From positions 1-64,000 of the forward strand of contig JAMPCH010000004.1 in the NCBI GenBank assembly GCA_023666265.1: DNA of 64,000 nt, in the 5' to 3' direction. The notes below the pieces were generated by a model. It was not told the origin of the DNA. It ran no database searches and was given only the letters and a program-made list of their open reading frames with translations. How positions within the stretch are numbered: the first letter of the stretch is position 1; each line of letters opens with the position of its first letter. The stretch comes from Roseburia sp. (GTDB lineage Bacteria; Bacillota; Clostridia; Oscillospirales; Ruminococcaceae). The position numbers were made by a program, and so were the translations under genes. This document shows positions 59,680-64,000 of the stretch, piece after piece.

Positions 59680-62317
59680 AACGCAGGAAATGGAGTTAGA
59701 GTACGCCTTCTTCAATCTCTTACGCGACTACTACGACCAAAACAAGGGTAAAGTTAAGCGCAGATACACCGATTTAACGCGGAAATTTCTCAATTACAAC
59801 GACAAAGAGGTTAATCCCGACGCTTTTCTCCGCAGACCGCAGTTTGAGGCATTGGAGATGTACGTCTTTATCAAGGAATTTTTCAACAACCGTGATGTTG
59901 CCGCCATTTTCAAGGACTATATGGAGCATAAGGGCGAATTTGCGGACGAAAGTTTCTATGCTCACCCGATATACAAGAGCGGGCAAACGACGCTGCTTGA
60001 CATCGGCGCGAAACAGAATGAAGCTCTTTTTAAGGAGATGAAGAAGGTAAGCGAGGCTTACCCGAACTACATCTACGCCCTTACAATGGGATTGGGTAAG
60101 ACCGTTCTTATGGCAACGTGTATCTTCTATGAGTTTTTGGTGGCGAATAAAAATCCAAAGGACGGGAGATTTTGCCACAATGCAATCGTCTTTGCGCCCG
60201 ATAAGACGGTTTTGGAGAGTTTGCGCGAGATAATCACTCTTGACAAAACACTCGTTGTGCCGCCCGAATACGCGAGAGTGTTGGACGCGAATATCAAGGT
60301 GCATTTTCTAGAAGATACGGGAACTACGCTGAATACGCTCGACAACTCCGACTTTAACATCATTATCTCCAACACGCAGAAGATCATCGTTAAGAAAAAG
60401 CATAAGGACGACAGCGCGGCGGTCAAGCTGTTTACGCAAACAAAATCGCCCGATCAGCTCTCCATAATCGATGCTGCTCTGCAAGATATTTACGGTGATG
60501 ACGATATTACCGCTGACGACCTGATATTCAACCAGCGGTTTAAGAAATTGTGCCGTTTAAATCAGATCGGCATTTACGTTGACGAGGCTCACCACCTTTT
60601 TGGCAAGGAACTTGAAAAGGCACTCCGCAAGGGAACCGATACGAGTTTGAGAAACACTATAAACCTCCTTGCTACCGAGCTGGAGCGCGGCGACACGTCT
60701 GTTGTCGCTTGTTATAACTATACGGGTACTCCTTACGTCAAGAACAAGATTTTACCCGAGGTAGTATACAGTTACGGCTTAAAGAACGCTATCGCTATGG
60801 GGTATCTGAAAGACGTTGATCTGTTAAAGGGCTACGAAAACGTCAAGGACAAGGAATTTCTCAAAGACGTTTTGGAAATATTTTGGACAACCCACAAGGG
60901 CAAAACTTACGAGGGTTTACCTCCGAAAATCGCAATTTTCGCGTCGCGGATCGCGGAGATAACCGACGAGGTTCAACCCGCAGTTGAAGAAATCTGCGAC
61001 GAGCTGGGTATTCCGCGCGATAAAATACTTGTAAACGTCGGAGACGCGGCAATTACCAAGGACGAGGCTATACGCGATTTTAACAATTTAGATGTTATCG
61101 GAACAGCGGGCAGCCAAAAGCAAATTATACTCCTAGTTGATAAAGGGCGCGAGGGTTGGAACTGCCGTTCTCTTTTCAGCGTGGCAATGTTCAGAAGTCC
61201 GAAATCAAAGGTTTTTGTTTTGCAAGCAACTATGCGTTGTCTGCGGCAAATCACCGACGAGCAGCAGAAGGCTATGGTGTTCTTGTCTAAAGACAATCTT
61301 GACATACTCGACGGTGAGCTGCAAGAGAATTTCGATATGACTGTTGACGATCTCTCCAACAAAGGTAAAAGCGACCGCGAAACATATGAGGTTCGTGTTT
61401 TGCCGCCGCCCCGTTATATCAAGGTGAAAACCGTCCACCACAATTATACGCTCACCGAAAAGGAATATACCGCGCCTGTTGACTTTGGGTTAGCGGAATA
61501 TGATTACACCAAATACGCCGCCACGGTGTATGAGAAACGCGGGCTTGCCGCCGATACTGCCCTCAAGGAACACAACGCCGACTACCTAAGAGAAACGAGG
61601 AAATTCAGCGGATTTACGCTTATCGGCGAAATAGCAAGGTATCTTAACGCCAAGTGTACCGTTATCTCACGGGTTTTGAAAGAGTGCGTCGACGGTGAGG
61701 AACTCGTCCTTGAAAAAGTAAACCTATATAACGACGTTCTCTATGACATTATTATCCCGAAAATATTCAGTACCCTTTGGGATGAGAAAGTCGAAAAGAT
61801 TGTCAAGGAACGTCAATTGATTTTGCTCCGCAAGCCTACCGACAAGGAGTATTACACGTTTAGCGCCTCACCCGAACTCGTGATAAAGCGCGATGATGTG
61901 GAAATGGCGCGATACAAGGAGCGCAGTTTCCACGCCGACACCTATTGCTTTGACAGCAAGCCCGAAAAAGAGTGCTTTTATCAGTACATTATGAACGAGA
62001 ACCGCGTTAAGAGCGTTTATTTTACGGGTATGTTCACGGCTGGTCAAGGCGATCTCTCCATTCCGTATTACGACCCCGAAACAAAACGTATGCGCAACTA
62101 CTATCCCGATTTTCTGGCGGAAATGGCGGACGGAACGATACAACTCATCGAGGTCAAAGGGGATAACAAGATTGACGATGTTGTTGTTAAGGCAAAGGCG
62201 AGCGCGGCAAAGGAAATTGCCTCCGAGAGCGAAATGGAATACATCATTTATGCGGGCAGCAAACTTATGAACGAGAATGTTCTTGAGGATGACGATCCGC
62301 AAAGTCATCTTGTATAA
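59672..62317 (+). CDS. Type III-like restriction helicase-nuclease (Res)
   Basis: 881 residues. Walker A TMGLGKT (about 137-143), DEAH box VDEAHHLF (about 303), motif III-like YNYTGTPYVK and motif VI QATMRCLRQ belong to the superfamily 2 helicase. A C-terminal PD-(D/E)XK endonuclease has YYPDFLAEMADGTIQLIEVK (about 811-830). It pairs with Mod for recognition and cleavage of unmethylated DNA. GTGAAAGAAG gives a modest ribosome site and translation is coupled by the 8-base overlap. Confidence 0.9.
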   Translation: MPKTQEMELEYAFFNLLRDYYDQNKGKVKRRYTDLTRKFLNYNDKEVNPDAFLRRPQFEALEMYVFIKEFFNNRDVAAIFKDYMEHKGEFADESFYAHPIYKSGQTTLLDIGAKQNEALFKEMKKVSEAYPNYIYALTMGLGKTVLMATCIFYEFLVANKNPKDGRFCHNAIVFAPDKTVLESLREIITLDKTLVVPPEYARVLDANIKVHFLEDTGTTLNTLDNSDFNIIISNTQKIIVKKKHKDDSAAVKLFTQTKSPDQLSIIDAALQDIYGDDDITADDLIFNQRFKKLCRLNQIGIYVDEAHHLFGKELEKALRKGTDTSLRNTINLLATELERGDTSVVACYNYTGTPYVKNKILPEVVYSYGLKNAIAMGYLKDVDLLKGYENVKDKEFLKDVLEIFWTTHKGKTYEGLPPKIAIFASRIAEITDEVQPAVEEICDELGIPRDKILVNVGDAAITKDEAIRDFNNLDVIGTAGSQKQIILLVDKGREGWNCRSLFSVAMFRSPKSKVFVLQATMRCLRQITDEQQKAMVFLSKDNLDILDGELQENFDMTVDDLSNKGKSDRETYEVRVLPPPRYIKVKTVHHNYTLTEKEYTAPVDFGLAEYDYTKYAATVYEKRGLAADTALKEHNADYLRETRKFSGFTLIGEIARYLNAKCTVISRVLKECVDGEELVLEKVNLYNDVLYDIIIPKIFSTLWDEKVEKIVKERQLILLRKPTDKEYYTFSASPELVIKRDDVEMARYKERSFHADTYCFDSKPEKECFYQYIMNENRVKSVYFTGMFTAGQGDLSIPYYDPETKRMRNYYPDFLAEMADGTIQLIEVKGDNKIDDVVVKAKASAAKEIASESEMEYIIYAGSKLMNENVLEDDDPQSHLV

Positions 62318-62334
62318 CTTGTTATCAAATTAAA

Positions 62335-62367
62335 AAATGGTTCGTTCCGGTGAACGAGCCATTTTTG
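62335..62367 (+). terminator. Terminator of the restriction operon
   Basis: AAATGGTTCGTTC pairs with GAACGAGCCATTT (one wobble), then a T-run. Confidence 0.92.
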
Positions 62368-62487
62368 TTTATACTATTCTGTATTCCTGTTATCAATAAT
62401 ACAATATTTTTTATTATACAATTTTGGAATATTGAAATCTTAGTCATAATATGCCTAATCACGATCCGTTTAAGTCATAATTTTCCT

Positions 62488-62516
62488 TTGACGTGCCTCA
62501 AAATAAATGGTAGAAT
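62488..62516 (+). promoter_or_regulatory. Promoter of a large noncoding transcript
   Basis: TTGACG (62488-62493), 17-bp spacer, TAGAAT (62511-62516). Confidence 0.65.
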
Positions 62517-62522
62517 ATAGTA

Positions 62523-63020
62523 AAGGACAAGCCCCGTCCGAATTTGAGTGAAAACAATCCTCAAAGGCTGCGGTTTTTCCGAACGACGGGTATTTTCCGA
62601 AAAACAGTTCTTTGAAAATTGAATAGCAAAGCAAACACAACAGTTGCAAGCCGTGGTCACTAAGCCTGTGACCGCGCGAGGATGTTCCTGTTGCCTACCT
62701 ACGAGGTTACTCATTATCCGTGACCACACATTATTTTTGCGCGAGAATAACAGTAACCGAGGAATGTACGAGCGATCAGCCGAAAACCGATAACGCAGTC
62801 GGCGAGTAGTAAAGGAACGAGCGGGAAACGGCTTGTAATATAATGATACTTACCGTGAGGTCTGTCCATAGGAATGGCAGAGGTGAAAGCCCTATGTGCG
62901 GGGTGCGTAACTACCCGCTGTTTGCTTTGAGTGCAGTCTAAAATAAAAACGTCGGGCTGCACAAATCTTTGACCGCGTTCGCTGAACGAGAACGGTAAAA
63001 GACGGCAGCCCGACTTTTTA
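62523..63020 (+). ncRNA. About 500-nt structured noncoding transcript
   Basis: It starts at the promoter above and ends in a strong terminator (GTCGGGCTGC 62951-62960 with GCAGCCCGAC 63005-63014, then T-run). The region 62627-62929 is closed by a perfect 10-bp helix, CAAAGCAAAC with GTTTGCTTTG, and holds several internal hairpins such as GTGGTCAC/GTGACC and GGGTGCGTAACTACCC. No frame in it is supported. It could be an ORF-less group II intron-like RNA or one of the large ornate RNAs of mobile elements; I cannot decide. Confidence 0.5.
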
Positions 63021-63040
63021 TATATTTGTTTGCATAAGCG

Positions 63041-63175
63041 AGTATGGGGTTGATATATGTATCAACCTTTTGGGTATTCCTTTATGCAAGCAAGTATGGG
63101 GTTGATATATGTATCAACCTTTTGGGTATTCCTTTATGCAAGCAAGTATGGGTTGATATATGTATCAACCTTTGA
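63041..63175 (+). repeat. 52-bp tandem repeats with internal palindromes
   Basis: Units start AGTATGGG at 63041, 63093 and 63145, a 52-bp period repeated about 2.5 times. Each contains GGTTGATATATGTATCAACC, a perfect palindrome with 8-bp arms. They lie upstream of a small gene and a recombinase gene and may bind a replication, excision or regulatory protein. Confidence 0.8.
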
Positions 63176-63198
63176 AATCAATAAAAGGAGGTCTACTT

Positions 63199-63411
63199 AT
63201 GCGTGAGGGCAATTTCACCGCGTCTGAGGAATTAGTGGATATTCGCGGTATTACGGTAAACCGTGATCTGCCGAAAGATGAGCGCATAGCGGATTTTGTA
63301 AGCCAAATTAGAAACCCTTATCTTTTCAGATGCGGAAAATACGTCGTCAAGGCAAGTTTCTCCGATAACGGTCAAACGTTGGAGGACTGTATTAAGGGGC
63401 TTATAAAATAA
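63199..63411 (+). CDS. Small DUF6870-like protein
   Basis: The ATG at 63199 follows AAAGGAGG. 70 residues: MREGNFTASEELVDIRGITV then LPKDERIADFVSQIRNPYLF and RCGKYVVKASFSD. This pattern matches small DUF6870 proteins I recall from Clostridial conjugative elements, always near serine recombinases. Function unknown. It lies directly downstream of the 52-bp repeats. Confidence 0.75.
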   Translation: MREGNFTASEELVDIRGITVNRDLPKDERIADFVSQIRNPYLFRCGKYVVKASFSDNGQTLEDCIKGLIK

Positions 63412-63425
63412 TTTTGGAAAACAGC

Positions 63426-63454
63426 TTGACATTCGCATTTAGGTGTGGTATAAT
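63426..63454 (+). promoter_or_regulatory. Promoter of the serine recombinase gene
   Basis: TTGACA (63426-63431), 17-bp spacer, TATAAT (63449-63454). Confidence 0.88.
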
Positions 63455-63488
63455 AAAGGTGGAAAAAGAATTGAATATCTGCATAACC

Positions 63489-63533
63489 ACACTCCTTTTG
63501 ACTGCGGGCGTTTTCCGTGTCTGAAAGGAGTGT
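63489..63533 (+). promoter_or_regulatory. Leader hairpin masking the recombinase ribosome site
   Basis: ACACTCCTTT (63489-63498) pairs perfectly with AAAGGAGTGT (63524-63533), which contains the Shine-Dalgarno sequence and is followed by a T-rich run. It could block translation or attenuate transcription. Confidence 0.65.
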
Positions 63534-63540
63534 TTTTATT

Positions 63541-64000
63541 ATGCAACAATTCAAGGCGATCAAGTACATCAGATTGTCGTACACCGACGACAAGAACGTC
63601 GAGAGCAACAGCGTTTCCAACCAAAGAAAACTTATCGATGATTTTTTGGTTAAGCACCCCGAGATCGAGGCAGTAGCCGAAAAGGTGGACGACGGTTACA
63701 GCGGAGTGCTTTTCGACCGCCCCGCGTTTTCCGAGATGATGGAACTTGTAAAAAACGGTACAATCAACTGTGTTATCGTCAAAGACTTGTCAAGGTTCGG
63801 TCGTGAGCATATCGAAACGGGGCGTTATCTTCGGAAAATCTTTCCGGCTTACGGCGTGAGGTTCATTGCTATCAATGATAATTTGGATACCTTGACCGAG
63901 AGCGCAGACGGAATGGTCGTTTCCGTCAAGAACATTATTAACGAGGAATATAGCCGCGACATATCCGTAAAAACGCGAACGGCTCTTGACATTAAACGTC
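63541..64000 (+). CDS. Large serine recombinase, N-terminal part (cut by window end)
   Basis: The open frame runs from 63541 to the window end (153 residues seen). The catalytic domain begins MQQFKAIKYIRLSYTDDKN, with the nucleophile Ser in YIRLS. Other resolvase motifs are SNQRKLIDDF, DDGYSGVLFDRPAF, VIVKDLSRFGREHIETGRYL and ISVKTRTALDI. Large serine recombinases of this type (TnpX/TndX-like) integrate and excise conjugative elements in Clostridia. The upstream hairpin covers its ribosome site. It differs from the tyrosine integrase remnant at 50566, so the island may be composite. Confidence 0.92.
   Translation, partial: MQQFKAIKYIRLSYTDDKNVESNSVSNQRKLIDDFLVKHPEIEAVAEKVDDGYSGVLFDRPAFSEMMELVKNGTINCVIVKDLSRFGREHIETGRYLRKIFPAYGVRFIAINDNLDTLTESADGMVVSVKNIINEEYSRDISVKTRTALDIKR

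Noticed and set aside
62520-62962. Minus-strand frames of 82-84 residues
   Set aside because: They cross the folded noncoding transcript region and have no ribosome site.
63000-63175. CRISPR array
   Set aside because: The 52-bp units are contiguous copies without variable spacers and there are no cas genes; they are tandem repeats.

Overview
The window looks like a Gram-positive, anaerobic gut or rumen Clostridia chromosome, most likely Ruminococcaceae/Oscillospirales. The evidence is sortase-type anchors ending in short basic tails, lipoproteins, type IV pili without any outer-membrane secretin, a GH130 mannoside phosphorylase, near-consensus TTGACA-17-TATAAT promoters, and a moderately GC-rich coding style. 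No 16S gene is present, so the assignment is inference.

Layout. (1) 1-5000: a broken Rpn-type gene, then clusters of tiny membrane-peptide genes paired with convergent antisense RNAs (type I toxin-antitoxin architecture) on both sides of an Asp-rich sortase-anchored surface protein, then a GH130 phosphorylase. (2) 5000-18450: a type IV pilus locus, pilC, a pilM-pilN fusion, pilO, a 928-residue PilX-like protein, two class-III prepilin-like proteins, prepilin peptidase on the opposite strand, pilB with a likely c-di-GMP-binding N-terminus, and pilT. No major pilin gene is visible. (3) 18500-21750: an AT-richer cassette with an XRE repressor, a palindromic operator, a c-di-GMP-I riboswitch, a double-glycine peptide and a peptidase-containing ABC exporter. 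(4) 21900-29200: two paralogous lipoproteins, a YafQ-type toxin-antitoxin pair, yqhQ-prmC, a zinc-ribbon membrane protein, and two tandem units each made of a PBECR2-like nuclease gene plus a structured ncRNA with its own promoter. (5) 29200-49500: interspersed structured repeats and MITE-like palindromes, an SGNH lipoprotein, the glycolytic run pgk-tpiA-gpmI (tpiA has an in-frame N-terminal pentapeptide-like extension), an ECF sigma/anti-sigma pair, a GSY/F-repeat protein next to a glycosyltransferase-like gene, addA, a second sortase-anchored protein, azlCD and a PASTA lipoprotein. (6) 49680-50249: tRNA-Thr, Tyr, Leu and Pro. (7) 50228-64000: an AT-richer island starting at a repeated tRNA-Pro 3' end. 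It holds decayed integrase, replication and mobilisation genes, a helicase-nuclease plus Mod plus Res (type III-like restriction) operon, a roughly 500-nt structured noncoding transcript, 52-bp tandem repeats and a large serine recombinase cut by the window end.

How the parts may work together. The pilus motor ATPase and the peptide cassette both carry c-di-GMP sensors, so surface motility or adhesion and secretion of a small Cys-rich peptide may be coordinated by one second messenger. The least explained systems are the PBECR2-ncRNA units, the tandem 28-residue toxin/antisense arrays, the riboswitch-controlled peptide exporter and the GSY-repeat/glycosyltransferase pair. All database-dependent statements below are from recognition of family motifs by eye; no searches were run.
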